In this document: positions 1 through 12,732 of the stretch, piece after piece
Numbering within the stretch: position 1 is the first letter of the stretch
How the letters are laid out: every line of letters begins with the position of its first letter
DNA from: Adineta ricciae
Lineage: Eukaryota; Rotifera; Eurotatoria; Adinetida; Adinetidae
Length of the DNA: 64,000 bases
Assembly (NCBI GenBank): GCA_905250025.1
Contig: CAJNOJ010000170.1
Span: 62,001 to 126,000 of the forward strand
Direction: 5' to 3'
Position numbers and translations under genes: made by a program
Notes under the pieces: generated by a model
Databases searched by the model: none
Seen by the model: the letters and a program-made list of their open reading frames with translations, nothing else
What the model was told of the DNA's origin: nothing

Positions 1-991
1 TTCTCTTTCTTTCTTCACTTATTTGGACGGGTAATGTTGCTTAAATCTTTTTCTTTTATGATTTCTCTTTTTCTTTTGTTTTCTTCTTCTTCTTCTTCTT
101 CTTCTATTCACAACCAACAGACAGAAAAAGACCTCGACTCATTCTTCATTTATTCTTTTAATATACTCATTTGGACTAAGAGTAAGATCCTCTCTTTCCC
201 TCCCTCCTTTCATTTCTATACAATGATAGAGAATTCCTGCAGGGAAAATGACATCCTTTCCTCTCAATATATTTAGATCGATCGATCGTTCGATCAAAGA
301 AGTCGGAATTCATAAGGTAGTCGAACTATCAGAAAAAACTTCATTGCGAAGTCAATGAATAATGAAACTGTGCCTAGTTTCTCATTCATCCATTGCCTAA
401 ATACATTTAACGAGAGATTAAAACTGTTTTTCTATGCAAAACAGGAAAATAAAACGAGGAATTTATTGACATTCGCTCCTACGTGACGATTATGGTAAAA
501 AAATGAGAACAATTCATTACACAACTGAATCATATGTGTTCCTCAGTGTAAATCAGAATATGTTAGAACAGAACACAACACTCAGTCAACATTTCTCGTT
601 CGACAATAGTTCAAAAGACAAAAGATCAATGTTGTTTTTTGTTTTAATTGTTCCGGTGAGAAATTCATTTGACTAAATATTATTATTATTATCAATTTCG
701 CCTTGTCATAACAAAACATGTCATATGGAGATTTTCTTCGCTTTTTCAGTTTATCAATCATTTCTAGTTGGTTTTAGATCAACTAAAACTATGTTAGAAG
801 AAGAACAAAACCAAGAACTACATGCAAAACATGATTGTGCATTGAATTTCCCGGTTGTAAAAACACTTTCATGCACGCAGTATGAATAGCAAATGACATT
901 TACCTGAATAAATTTGATTTTTTCTAATTATAGTACACAGACAAGACAATATAGAGAAAAACGAAAGTTTTCACAGGACAAATTCACTTAC
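1..991. other. Non-coding, probably intron of the unc-13 gene
   Basis: No convincing exon was found on either strand. The stretch lies between the left edge and the last visible unc-13 exon (minus strand), whose GTAAGT donor abuts it, so it is most simply an unc-13 intron. It is AT-rich with pyrimidine-rich low-complexity sequence at its left end. Confidence 0.5.
80..105. repeat. (TTC)n microsatellite
   Basis: About eight tandem TTC units. The short serine-rich ORF that crosses it is a by-product of the repeat. Confidence 0.8.
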
Positions 992-3783
992 GGTTGATCA
1001 TGAGACAGTTGACTGATCATTTTTCTCGGTTGACTGACATAGGAAAGTGGATCTTGTTGTGTTAAGGACTTCCTCTTATCAATTTGATCGGGATTGGGTC
1101 GACGAGATGCTTCTCGTACGAGCGGTTGAACCAAAGCTGACGGTTTTTTGTTAATCGGTTTCGGAGAGGAATTTTCATTGGATTGAGATATGGATGGAAC
1201 AGGATAATTGACATTTGCTGGATTATTTATTGGATATGAAACATCGGACGTATAATCACTATCATCCGAAACTGAAAACAAAAAAGAACTCGACACTTTT
1301 CATTTTGATTAAGTAGACAACTTACAATGTGAATGGGAACGGTGACTTAATTGTCGATAATGAAGTGGATACTAGAAAAGAAACAAAGATTTGTCTTATT
1401 TGATCAATTCTCTCAAATTTCATTTTTCTCGATCTAGTCTTTACCTATTGAAGAGATTTTCAAAACTTTAAATTGAATTAGAAAGTTCCTTCCGGTCTTT
1501 TTCTTTCTTCTACAGCAGGATCTATTGACTTGAGATATTTCCTATGGATACTCGACTTAAACGAAGACGTAAAGTAACTATCGAAACGATGGCAGGCATT
1601 ATTTCTCTCTTCGACAATGAATTCTTCGAGAAAAGTATGTACAATCGTCGAATTTCATCTCTTTCAGACAGGTTTGTCTTACCTCCATGAAAAAATTCAA
1701 AAGCCAGTAGTCTATCATCGTAGATGAGAAAAAAACCCTGAATCTACATGAAATTCTCTCAAAGATACGTCTGAGTTTGTGTTCAAATTCAAACTAATGA
1801 AAAAAATCGTGCATTTGTCAATATCTCCTAGATAAATATTCAATAAAACAATCTGTTTCTCAATAAAAGTCTAAATTTGTTCATTGATTAAAAGAACATT
1901 CTCGAAGCAGGTGGTTTGTCTTCTTTGAAGATCTTTTCGTGAGCAAATTCTATTTATCCTCAGGCGATTTCCTTATTCTAGCATGAGAAGATCGTTTCTG
2001 CTCGACAGTTCGTTTGTTATGAAAGAGAATCGTCCATCTACATACAAAGATTTTCTAATTTGTTTGAAAACTTTCCTTTTAACAACATTTCATTTATTTA
2101 TTTAGGGAAACACATCGGTATCGAGGGTTTCAAATTTCATTTCAGTTCTTTTCCTTTGAATTTTCAAACAAATATTTCTTGAATACAACGTCAGTTTTTG
2201 TTTTCAATAAATCAACGTACAATTAGCGGTTGAAAATATCTACTTGGATGCTAAGTGTTACTCTTTATAGACTTTCTAATTGTAACTTTAACATAGTGCA
2301 TCCTGTCGTAACCGGATCCCAATGAATCCTTAGTTATGTGTATGAAAATACGAGTCACTGTCAGAGTTTTCTCGGATATGTGTCAATTTTTCGAGAATTT
2401 GACTATAAAACATAGAATTAGTAGTAAAAAAAGAGATAACTTACGTTCATTGTTTACTCAGTCAAATGAAGGTAAAAAATTTTTCTCCGTTTGATCATTT
2501 CATTCTTTCGGGTTTTAATGTATTCAATTAAGAAAATGCAAACGACATATATTCATCTCATTTCGACATATTAAATATTAATAATGTCAGTTTACTAGTT
2601 TTTCTTTCCTACTAAGAAAATCAAACAAAAAAAGAAGAAGAAGACTAAAGATATGACATTCCCCCTCACGCACAATCACAATTGATCATATCAAATTAAA
2701 GATGAAGGAAACAAATTGACAATAAAAACTTACTGGTTGATCAGTGTGCATAGTTGAGAGAGAATTAAGTTCATCGAATGTAACATCTTGAAGCTGACGA
2801 CCCTAAAACAAATATCGAAGAATTCAATTCGATTTTCTTAATGTCAAGGGTAATCTCGAACTGACGTTGAACAGTTAATCGAATGTCGAAAAAGAATGGA
2901 ACTCATGGGAATAGAACTGAATGATATTTACTTCTTTGTCGAGAATTTCGTGTAGAATTTCCAATTTCTCTGATAATTCTTTTGATTCTTCTTCGGTCAA
3001 ATCCGATGGTAATTCGACATATGTACGAATTAACAAAGCATGTCCGGTGGGATGACATGTTCGGGTCACTTGACCTTGCCGATTGAGAATTAATTCAGCG
3101 TCAAGTGTGGTCCAGCGATCCTGAGCATTGGCAAAATCTGTGTTGATATGTTCGTCATTGCGGTCTAAATGTATATGACATAAACCAAGAAGTTTATCCC
3201 AGAATTGACCGCGTTCCCATAATTCAATTTGCAGACCAGCCGAACGATCGGGAACATCACTTGAAATAAAAGAAAAAACAAAGATATTTTCAAAATATTC
3301 AATAGTTTCTCTAATGACAATTCATTTCATTTCCGCTAATTATAGCAATGAATGATATAGGATCGTTTTTCTACTCATTAGAAGTAAAAAAAAAGAGCTT
3401 AAATGAAGGGTAAATCCTTCATCTATTGAGAATACAATGAAACCGAACCATCTGTCAGTATTCATTTCATCAAAAGATAAGTTTTACTCGGAATGAGTTA
3501 ACTTCATCTGCTTGAAAAATCATGATGCATCCAATGAGCAGCAATAATGCGAGCGTACAATTACGCGAAGTTACTTTAGGGAAATCACTATTGGGACATC
3601 CGGCGGAGAAAATATCTTTCAGTTCAATTTTTTTTATCTAATAATCAATAAGAAAAAGATCGAAACTCAAGAATCTAACTTACAAATAGAATTCTTGTTC
3701 CCAACTCGGCGTGAGACCTTTAACTACACTTGTTGTTGATTTCACATTATCGATTTTCAGTACAACATAAGAACAGCATTCGT
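992..3783 (-). CDS. unc-13: unc-13/Munc13 N-terminal part (C2A domain), partial
   Basis: Synaptic-vesicle priming factor of the unc-13/Munc13 family, which opens syntaxin at the presynaptic active zone. Five phase-compatible exons were joined on the minus strand: 3684-3783, 2932-3259, 2734-2802, 1326-1371 and 992-1271, each with AG/GT borders. The first two encode a C2A domain very like Munc13-1 (NVKSTTSVVKG, PSWEQEFYF, ELWERGQFWDKLLG, WTTLDAELILN, PTGHALLIRTYVELP, then EEE..ELSEKLEIL). This C2A normally binds RIM. The exons after it encode YPLHYRQLSHRSHS and a Ser/Pro-rich linker (SDYTSDVSYPIN) as in the family. The starting exon, upstream of 3784, was not resolved. The C1, C2B, MUN and C2C domains would lie beyond the left edge. 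Family assignment is firm; paralogue assignment is not. Confidence 0.85.
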
Positions 3784-5131
3784 CTAAGCAGTTAAGAAAG
3801 AAATGAACATTTAACTGTCTGTGATTTTACAAAGTCAAACTGACTGTCAGACAATTGAATTCTTGCACTTTTGACTAAAACACACAGCAAAAGTGATGAA
3901 GATGATGTTGACGATGACATAGATATGCATAAACATTCAGAATATCAGATTGCTTGACAAATCGATACGAAGGAAAGCATGTTTTGATAATAGAGTGTCA
4001 CCAATACTCATGCTTCGATGATTAAAAATAATGAAGAATTCAATTCAATTCGTGCATATCTAAATCCAGAACGAAATATACATAAAAAGATATGTTATAT
4101 TCTTTACATTATGACCAAACGAAGAGGTTTTGCAGAAAGAAAAAAAAATAGAACAGAACTGGAAAAAAAGATTTCATACGACTAATCCTATTTGTTGTTC
4201 TTCATGGAATATTGTTGTTGTTGTCCTGTCATCTCAGACGAATATTATTGGCGAAAAGATCGATCCATTTAAGAAATTTTTAATTAGTTTTATGGATTTA
4301 TGGGCGTCGAATGTCTGAACAAATAGAGAATTTATCATTTTATGAAGATTTTTCGGCATTTTTCTAAAGCGACATCTATAAATGGAATAAATTACCATAT
4401 ATTTCGGTGATTTTATCTTCTTTCATTTTATTAGGAAGATTTTCATTTTTCTATCTATCGCCATTACGTTGATTATCACACATCAAGAGAGAAAAGCAGA
4501 TACTAAAACATTCGCATGCTGTTGATAATGCACTCGAGTGCAATTGTAATTGAAAAACTTGTCTATCTTAGATCGACAATGGATTCCAGGATTTGTGTAA
4601 TGAATTATCTTTAATCAGCTTTGTTCGATGTTAATACTTTTGCGATTTATTAGTTATTAGTTAAAAGTCATCAAGATTTTAGATGAGGATTGTTCAGCTA
4701 GTGCGGAAAATGACGTGGATATTGTACTATTGTGTATATCCAGCTTGCTATCGGGAGCAACTTGTTTTACGAAACGACTCTTGATGTGCTTGTTAATAAA
4801 AGATATATGGCTTAAAAAACTAACTTTCGAGTTGGACAGTATATTCAATTTTCAAGGGCAATGAAACATTGTCTGTTGTAAAGCGACATCTATCCAACAG
4901 ATCAAATAAATTCAAATTTCATTATCTTCTTTTGCTTTTCACAATTTTTTCACCTTGATTAAAAATTGAACGGAAGATTTTCGATTTTTGAAATCTTATT
5001 TTTCGATTGATCACTCGATACAGACCAATACAAGAAACAGACGTTATTGCTGCAATGCAATAATTCACAAAAGAAGATTCAAGCAAATAGGTAATTTCAG
5101 TTCAAATTACCGTCATTTCGTTTAGCTCTCT
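3784..5131. other. Divergent intergenic region between unc-13 and CACTIN
   Basis: AT-rich, with no coding stretch that joins in phase. It must hold the first exon(s) and promoter of unc-13 (minus) and the promoter of CACTIN (plus). A 63-codon minus-strand ORF at 4657-4848 has no recognisable motif or neighbouring exon and was not called. Confidence 0.5.
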
Positions 5132-7554
5132 ATGGGCCATTCGAAACACAAGAAACATCATCGGCATCGAAGTCGAGATAGAAGTGTTGATGATGATCGC
5201 AAACACCGACATCGTGAACGTCGTCGTACACCATCTTCATCGTCGTCGTCATCAGCATCGTCTAGTAAAAGTTCCAAAACATCTGAAGAAGAATATCGAG
5301 AACGGCCCACTTCAACCAAAGGTCGAACAATGGAAGATATCGAACGTGAAGGATATGAAATAAAACTCGAGAAAAGGTAAATATTTTCATATCTTGATTT
5401 ATACTTATCGAATGTTTAGACGTCAGCGTGAACTCCGAAAAGTTTATGAAACTCCGCACGAGAAACGACAACGGCGTTTAGCGAAGAAAATGGAAAAGGA
5501 ACGACGACAAAAAGCAGCTCTAGGATGGGATACTGAGCAACTAGTATGATCGAATTTAAATTTTATTCTGATAAAAAATCTCTTCTTTTACAATAGGGTA
5601 TGACAAATGCAAACAATCCATTCGGAGATGAAAAATTGTTAGATACTTTTGTATGGGGAAAGAAATTAGAAAAGAAAGGTCTAACAGATGTTGCACCAGA
5701 CCAATTGAAAACGATGACAGCGCGGCGTGTTGAAGAAAACAAAGTAAGTTGACATTTTGTCTATCGAGAGACAAACAATCAAATGGGATTTATTTAGAAT
5801 GAATTAGAAAAATTGAAGAAACAACGATTAGAACGTGAACGTCAAAAAGTGGAAATGGAAAAAGAAAAAGAATTTCTACAACGAGTCAAAGAAGCTGAAT
5901 ACTATCGTGAATGGGAAAAACAAGAAGATTCATTTCATTTCAATCAAGTTCGTCTTCGGTCCAAAATCCGTATTACCGATGGGCGTGCTAAACCTATTGA
6001 TCTTCTCGCTCATTATATCAATGAAGATGATGACGATTTAGCTGTGGAAATGCACGAACCATCTACTTATTTAAACGGTCTTACCATTCGTGATCTCGAA
6101 GATTTACTTGCTGACATTCGTGTATACACGGAGTTAGAACAACAACAGAAAACAAGTGGAAAACTAGCACATAATTATGATGCGCAATATTGGCAGGATG
6201 TTACGACAATAACTGAAGATGAATTAGCAAAACTAAAAAAACTATCTTCGAAATTGTACAATGATCAACGAGTTGATGATCGACGTGACGGTATTCATGA
6301 ATCTGTTTCTCAAGATGTCACGGAAACATTTAAAAACAAAAGTCCACAACAGCTCGAACAATTGGAACAAAGAATTAGGTATGTGTATTTCATTTCTTGT
6401 TTCATAATAATCATATTCTTGTTTAGATCGAAAATTGAAAATGAAAAAGGTATCGATATTGGTTTTTGGGAATCACTTTTATCTCAATTGCAAGCACATA
6501 TGGCTCGAGCTCGTCTTCACGATCGCCATCAGTTAACATTGAAACGAAAATTGCAGAAGATTAAACAAGAACAAGGAATATTCCATGCACCTGTATCTAC
6601 TTCATCTGTAATTTCCTCCTCATCATCATCAACAATACCGAAGAAGAAAAAAGACATTGATGCAACGGAATTTAACAACGATAATGAATACCTATTTTCG
6701 GAAGAATTAGAAAATCAGTGTATACGTAATTATGAACAAGGTCGTTATTCACCAATATTAGTCAGTATCAATGATTTGGATTTGGAAATTCAAAAGCGTT
6801 GCACGGATGAAACAGATGATTGGGAAAAATTAAGACAACAACGAGAATCAGTGATGAAGTCCGGTTCAGTTAAACCCGATGTTGAAGACGCATTTGAAGC
6901 TTATGCAAGAACAATGGGTACCTTAACAGCTGATGACACAGATGTTAATACTGGTGTACCAATGGATGTACAATATCTATGGTCAGATAAATATCGACCA
7001 CGCAAACCTCGTGTTTTCAATAAAGTTCATACAGTAGGTTGACAAATTGTATTTGAATTCGGGTAATAAACATCTTCTCTTTTAGGGTTATGATTGGAAT
7101 CAATATAATAAGAAACATTATGATACGGATAATCCGCCGCCTAAAACAGTTCAAGGATATAAATTTAATGTAAGTGATTGTGTAAAGCAGGATTTATTTT
7201 AATTCTGTGTTTTAGATTTTCTATCCTGATTTGATCGACAAGACGAAAACACCATCGTATAGCTTGGTATGTGTTCTTATGTTCAAATGTAAACAATACT
7301 TATCTTGTGATTTTAGACGGTCTGTGAAGATAATCGTGATTTTTCAATCTTAAAATTCCATGCTGGTCCACCATATGAGGTAAGAAGTCAGGTGAAAGAG
7401 TTATGTGAAATAATTGCGTTTTCTTCAGGACATTGCATTCAAAATTGTCAGCAAAGAATGGGACTTTTCGTATAAACATGGCTTTCGATGCCATTTTCAA
7501 AATGGTATCTTTCAATTATGGTTTCATTTCCGCAAATGGAAATATCGTCGATAA
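5132..7554 (+). CDS. CACTIN: Cactin, spliceosome-associated protein
   Basis: Conserved nuclear protein that associates with the spliceosome and, in animals, also modulates NF-kB/Toll signalling. Nine exons (5132-5376, 5420-5543, 5597-5743, 5798-6378, 6427-7033, 7086-7169, 7216-7266, 7317-7379, 7429-7554) give 675 residues in continuous phase. The N-terminus is an Arg/His/Ser-rich RS-like tract (starting MGHSKHKKHHRHRSR), followed by a charged helical middle part and the highly conserved C-terminal cactin domain: KYRPRKPRVFNKVHT, GYDWNQYNKKHYDTDNPPPK, GYKFNIFYPDLID, FHAGPPYEDIAFKIV, and the very end LWFHFRKWKYRR. Introns are 43-54 bp. The start is the first ATG of the RS tract and matches the family N-terminus. 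AATAAA at 7654-7659 is a plausible poly(A) signal. Length is close to other cactins. Confidence 0.95.
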
Positions 7555-8260
7555 ACATTTCTTTTTCTCTATTCTTGTCTGGTCGTTCCATTTTTGTTTT
7601 CATATGTGAAATATATCCTTGCATGAATTCAACTTTCGGTATATGTGAGTGTCAATAAAACATGTTGTATTCAATGATGACAGGAAAACTGCTAAAAAAC
7701 AATAATTAATGATATCATTTAAAAGGCAAAAGACTTGAATTTTGTATTTACAATAGAGTTATTAGTATTCAAATCTACTTAGAATAACTGTTATTATCTG
7801 TAACTCTGTGCTGTAAAATTTTACGAACCATTGGTTAAGCCACACCAGAGCTTCTATCGTCTGCAGACTACAATGTTCTATAGGTGACATCTATAGATGA
7901 AAATAGATTCATAATCGATAATTTTTTCTTTCAATCGTCAAAATTCTTTCCTGAGCTCATGTTGACTGAGATTGGAAATAGCTTTACTCTACTTAATATT
8001 TCATTCTGATTGATCTTTTAATAAGAACCAATACCAATAAACAACAACTTGATCATCATCATCATCATCATCATCATTTTCAGATCGACTGACGCATAAT
8101 ATGAAATAAGATTATTTATATAAGAATCGTCTTCAACGGTATTTCAAAATACTGTCTTTTGAAGATATTTGTGTTTTTATATATGAACATGACATTTCCT
8201 TTAGCGCTTTGTTTCATTCATATTCTGTTTTAGATAGAAAGAAGGAAATAACCAGCAAAA
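7555..8260. other. Intergenic, CACTIN 3' flank
   Basis: Contains the CACTIN 3' UTR and a probable promoter for the next gene. An (ATC)n microsatellite lies at 8052-8077. No exon was seen. Confidence 0.6.
8052..8077. repeat. (ATC)n microsatellite
   Basis: About eight tandem ATC units in an intergenic stretch. Confidence 0.8.
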
Positions 8261-8651
8261 ATGGTCTGTGTACCTTGCATTTTCGTTGGCTTAGCTATTG
8301 TCATTTGGTGTAAATTTCTTGAACCATACATTCGTCCAATTTATGAACGACTCTGCCAGTATTATCCACCGTTGAGAATCGTTGGCACTCAGCTTGGAGT
8401 TTGGGGTGAAAAATTAGAGCAATTCGGAGCGAAACTTGGTATTCGTATGCCAGAATCATGTCCAATGCCAAAGAAGAAAACAGATGCTTCGAAAGTAAGG
8501 AATAAGTCAAATCAATTCGATGATTATAGTGTATGAATTTTTCATATTTTAGTGTCCAGTTGCTGGTAACAACAAATTGTATCCTGATTTATCGACAGCA
8601 ACAAAAGAAGATATGGACGTACATCATCGAACAACAGCTCATAGCGAATAG
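8261..8651 (+). CDS. UPF0729 (C18orf32-like) small membrane protein
   Basis: Two exons (8261-8494, 8553-8651) encode 110 residues. The N-terminus, MVCVPCIFVGLAIVIWCKFL followed by EPYIRPIYE, is the hallmark of the UPF0729 family (human C18orf32 begins MVCIPCIV with a KFLEPYIYP segment): a CxxC-like cysteine pair, one hydrophobic segment and the EPYI motif. The human protein is a small ER/lipid-droplet associated protein with poorly defined function. The C-terminal part is polar and variable (a PMPKKK stretch, then a His-containing tail) as in the family. It is longer than the human protein (76 residues). The intron is 58 bp with GTAAGG donor and TTTTAG acceptor. Confidence 0.8.
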
Positions 8652-9228
8652 AAAATATCATCTAGAAAAAACGAGCAGACGTTTAAATGTCTCTTTTCTT
8701 TCCATTTATCACTTGCCGTTTTCTCATTTTGTCTATTAATTCTTTAATCATGCGTTCTATTTTATGTTGTTCAATTTCTCAATCAGTCAAAGATTTTCAA
8801 ATATATAATTTCTACTACTAATTCTGATCGAATTCAAATGCTCAAGTTCAGATTTAGATTACTCTTGCAATATGTTTCCAGAATCATCATAGTATCATTC
8901 GTATTCGTACGATATATGACTAGGATGTATTAGCGCCACCTATTTAAAACATTTTTCAGGGATAAAGACAACGAAAGAATTTATTCAATCGATCTAAAAT
9001 GTATGTTTGTATTACGATAATTTCAAAGGATACAGGCACTTTGATCAGAAAAATGAATATATTTATATACACGAAGGATGTTGATGCAATTCGGATTGGC
9101 GGTTGAAAAGTGACAAATCACGAGAGAGGTCTCAATCTTCTACACACATTCTATTCTATATTCATGTGATCAGTACATTGGTTCTTGTCACAGTAAAGTT
9201 TTAATCTTTTTATAAAGAAGATATAACC
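8652..9228. other. Intergenic
   Basis: AT-rich with short ORFs only; presumed 3' UTR of the UPF0729 gene and promoter of FZR1. Nothing else seen. Confidence 0.5.
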
Positions 9229-11042
9229 ATGGAGCCCGATTTTGAACGTCGACTCATTCGATCGATGTCAGGTTGTTCATCTCTGTCATCATCTCCATTT
9301 TCATCATCAACATCATCTCCGTCTCCTATCAAATGCAGTGATCGTTTTGTTCCTCTTCGAAGTTTAGCACAACCGTCTGCATTTTTTGTCGATCAGGAAC
9401 AAACGTATAAAGGACCAATGACTGATAAAAAAACTTCACGTGATCTATCTTCTTCGATAACGACGACGACAACGAACGCAAGTGGAAATTTTTCAAATCA
9501 TGTTACCACGAGCGCAGCTGATAGAACGAAAGATATTTTGACTTACCAAACCCTATTGCAGAATGAAATGTTTGGCACACAAATAGATACATTGTATGAT
9601 GACTATTATACGAACAATTCATACAATAATACCAGTAATGTTCATCTTCACGCAACAGCATCATCAAATACAATTCTTGATCCAATGAATAGCGGAACAA
9701 TCAACGTACAACTCAATACAACGGCTGGAAATGGACAAACACATACAACTTCCATCTCGGGCCTAAATGTAATTCTTCTATTTGATTTTGTCTCATCTAT
9801 CAAATAGCAATCCATTTTAGGGGATTCTTACTCAGTCATTTCAACAGCGTTTACCATATACGAATACAAACTCGAATCTACTACGTACACGTGATCCAAA
9901 TACAATATTTCGTTATTCAGCTCGTCGAAATGCAGATGATCTTCATTATTCGCCTTATTCACTTTCACTCTTATCGCCTGCATCAACTCGTCTTCTACGT
10001 TCGCCACGTAAACAGCTACGAAAAATTCCTAAAACGCCCTTTAAAGTTCTTGATGCACCTGAACTTCAAGATGATTTCTATTTAAATCTTGTTGATTGGT
10101 CATCAACAAACATTCTTGCCGTTGGTCTTAATGCATCTGTCTATTTGTGGAACGCGAATACAAGTAATGTTACACGCTTATGTGATTTACAAACGGAATC
10201 AGATACAGTAACCAGTGTCGCATGGAGTGATCGAGGACAATACGTCGCTGTTGGCACACATAAAGGTATCGTTCAAATTTGGGATGCACAAACAAATCGG
10301 AAAACAGCATCGTTTCCACGTCATACAGCACGTGTTGGCGCATTAGCTTGGAATGATCATTGTATCTACTCGGGTTCACGTGATCGATTCATCTTACAAA
10401 ATGATACACGTTCCAATAAACAAGAAAGAAAACTAGCTGGACATCGACAAGAAGTGTGCGGATTGAAATGGTCACCTGATCGTCAATTACTAGCCAGTGG
10501 TGGAAATGATAATCGATTACTTGTATGGAATCAATCATGTATTAATCCTATACAAATCTATACGGACCATACAGCCGCTGTCAAAGCCATTGCATGGAGT
10601 CCACATCAACAAGGATTACTGGCAAGTGGTGGTGGAACAGCTGATCGATATATTCGATTTTGGAATACGTTAACTGCGCAAAGTTTACAATGTATCGACA
10701 CAGGATCTCAAGTATGTAATTTAGCTTGGTCGAAACACTCCAATGAACTCGTATCAACGGTAAACACATTGTCATTCGTCCGATTTCCTTCTTTAAACTT
10801 TCTATTTATAGCATGGCTATTCTCAGAATCAAATTGTTGTTTGGAAATATCCGTCGATGTTACAACTAGCTCGTTTGACTGGGCACACGTTTCGTGTCCT
10901 ATATTTGGCTGTCTCACCTGATGGTGAGTCGATTGTCACAGGTGCTGGGGATGAAACACTGCGATTTTGGAATGTGTTTACAAAATGTCGCGCAAACAAA
11001 GAGTCTGACAGTGTACTCAATTTATTCAACAAGATTCGATAG
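9229..11042 (+). CDS. FZR1: Fizzy-related/Cdh1, activator of the anaphase-promoting complex
   Basis: WD40 adaptor that recruits D-box/KEN-box substrates to APC/C in late mitosis and G1. Three exons (9229-9768, 9821-10759, 10812-11042) give 569 residues. The N-terminus starts [10 protein letters not shown] and carries the C-box variant DRFVPLR (canonical DRFIPSR), which contacts APC/C. A low-complexity Ser/Thr/Asn-rich segment follows, then the Cdh1 signature [20 protein letters not shown] and a seven-blade WD40 propeller ([59 protein letters not shown]). The last exon gives [14 protein letters not shown] and the protein ends in Ile-Arg, the IR tail that docks on APC3. [14 protein letters not shown] separates it from Cdc20. 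All diagnostic motifs are present. Confidence 0.95.
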
Positions 11043-12075
11043 TGTTGACAATGATTGATATTCCTTCTCGTGTATAATCTATGTATATCAGTGATATCTG
11101 TTTCATAACAGTTTTATGTTTTCATTCTATGTGTTTATAGTTTCTTTTTCTCGTCACCTTGTTTGTATTCTTCGTTTTTCATTTCTAGTGTCACTTTGTT
11201 CTATAAAGTTGATGAGAACTTTTTTCTCAGATTTTGTTTTGCTCTAAATTTAAATGATTTCGAAGAAAGAACGACAAAAAGAGAAATGTTTTATAAGGTT
11301 ATATCGATGTCCTTCAGAGTTTAGATCGGATTACTCATTGTTAAATGAGACCACATATATCAGCGGAGAAACGAAATCTTTAGAGGACAAAAATGAGTAG
11401 TGCGTAGAGCCATTTATTTAACAGAAGCTTATGTGAAACAAAAACACAGTTAACAATTGAAATTTCGTTTGAAAAACATTATAACTGACTGTCGTGTCTG
11501 AAGAATATCTCCATATGTCACCATTGACGAAAATTCGAAGCTGATTTTAGGAGACATGGAGCGATGAAAAGAATACTGAAGGAAAAGCATTGAATAGTCC
11601 AGGTCGAACAATCTCGTACGGAAACGGGGCGTTTCCCGTTAGTTTTCGTCGGAAATTCATAGAATACTGCTTCAGGAATCACCGTTCTAAAGAGAAAAGA
11701 GAATGTCGTTAAAATGAAAACTGACGTTTATTTATATTCTAAGCATGTCAATTTGAGCCCACCTATATGCTCACCTGCTAGTTAGTTGTCTTCTCTAAGT
11801 TACAGTTAAACCAAGAAAGTATGAATCGCATCACGTATATCACATTATATAGGGACTCGTCACTATATACATATTTTACTACTGTGATGAAAGATATGTT
11901 CAGCATACGTGAAAAAGTTCAATCTGACGAAAGACTCTTAATCTGTGTCCCAATGTATTTGTCCTTCCAACCAGAGCTAACAGGATCGTGAAACCATCTT
12001 TATTCATCATCGATCTAACCGATGTTTAATCGTTATACAGATTTGTAAATCATGTTCAGTCAGTCTCCGAATGGC
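11043..12075. other. Intergenic with one solo MITE end
   Basis: FZR1 3' flank and AT-rich sequence. At 11599 a TIR-like end (CCAGGTCGAACAATC) matches the terminus of the MITE at 12733-13086 but has no partner end nearby. No gene was supported. Confidence 0.5.
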
Positions 12076-12688
12076 TCAATATCTTATCGATTCCTTTGTT
12101 TTAATTTCGGGATAAAAGTAGGCTAACAGTGAAAACTCTGCTGGGTGCTGTTTTACCTGAAAAAAAAGACTATTTAATGGGTAGTTAGATTAAACAAATT
12201 ACCTATGATATCGTGTGACTTTTTAATGACCGTTTTGCTTCGTTTACCGTTCCCATGTAGTTTAAGGCTTCACTATATACAGGAAAAATACAATTAGATG
12301 TACTATACGCTAATACTACGCCACTTACCATTTACGAACACGAGGAAAAATATATCTTTGACCGAGACTAAGGGCCGTCTTACAAACATCTGATGAATCT
12401 ATAAAGACAAATGCATGCAAAGTCGACAATAAAAATTGATAAAAAGATTACTTTGATATTTCTTTTTGGGAAGAAAAAGGCCGGCATTATTTTGTTCGTT
12501 ACAATGTTCAATTAAGTCGGAATAAATCTAAAAATAAGAAGATATGGTGCTTAACACAGATGAATTGCACAGAACAAAACTAGTTACCTTTACTACTTCA
12601 TTGTAATCTCTGTGTACAAGTGCATCGACAATTTTCGATTATAATTGCGGAGCAGATAAATTAATCATTTCTAGAATTAGCATGAAAT
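12076..12688 (-). pseudogene. Decayed multi-exon gene of unknown family
   Basis: Four or five short minus-strand segments join in phase across good splice sites although none is a long ORF: about 12598-12688 (INLSAPQL, stop, SKIVDALVHRDYNEVVK), about 12451-12528 (IYSDLIEHCNEQNNAGLFLP), about 12330-12398 (SSDVCKTALSLGQRYIFPR), about 12202-12274 (EALNYMGTVNEAKRSLKSHT, then a TAG where CAG would read through), and 12076 to about 12157 (VKQHPAEFSLLAYFYPEIKT, ending at TGA). Two in-frame stops (TAA and TAG) interrupt an otherwise consistent reading frame, so I call it a pseudogene. The helical, charged sequence is not recognised. The MITE at 12733 lies just upstream and may have contributed to the loss. 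Confidence 0.5.
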
Positions 12689-12732
12689 CTAGAAATACAT
12701 AAACGGCTCAAGTGAAAATCTTTTAACGCGTA

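Noticed and set aside
34-276. 80-codon plus-strand ORF
   Set aside because: Driven by a (TTC)n microsatellite and pyrimidine-rich sequence; no motif or splice partner.
4657-4848. 63-codon minus-strand ORF upstream of unc-13
   Set aside because: No homology to the start of unc-13 (expected short hydrophobic C2A strand) and no phase-compatible link to the exon at 3684-3783.
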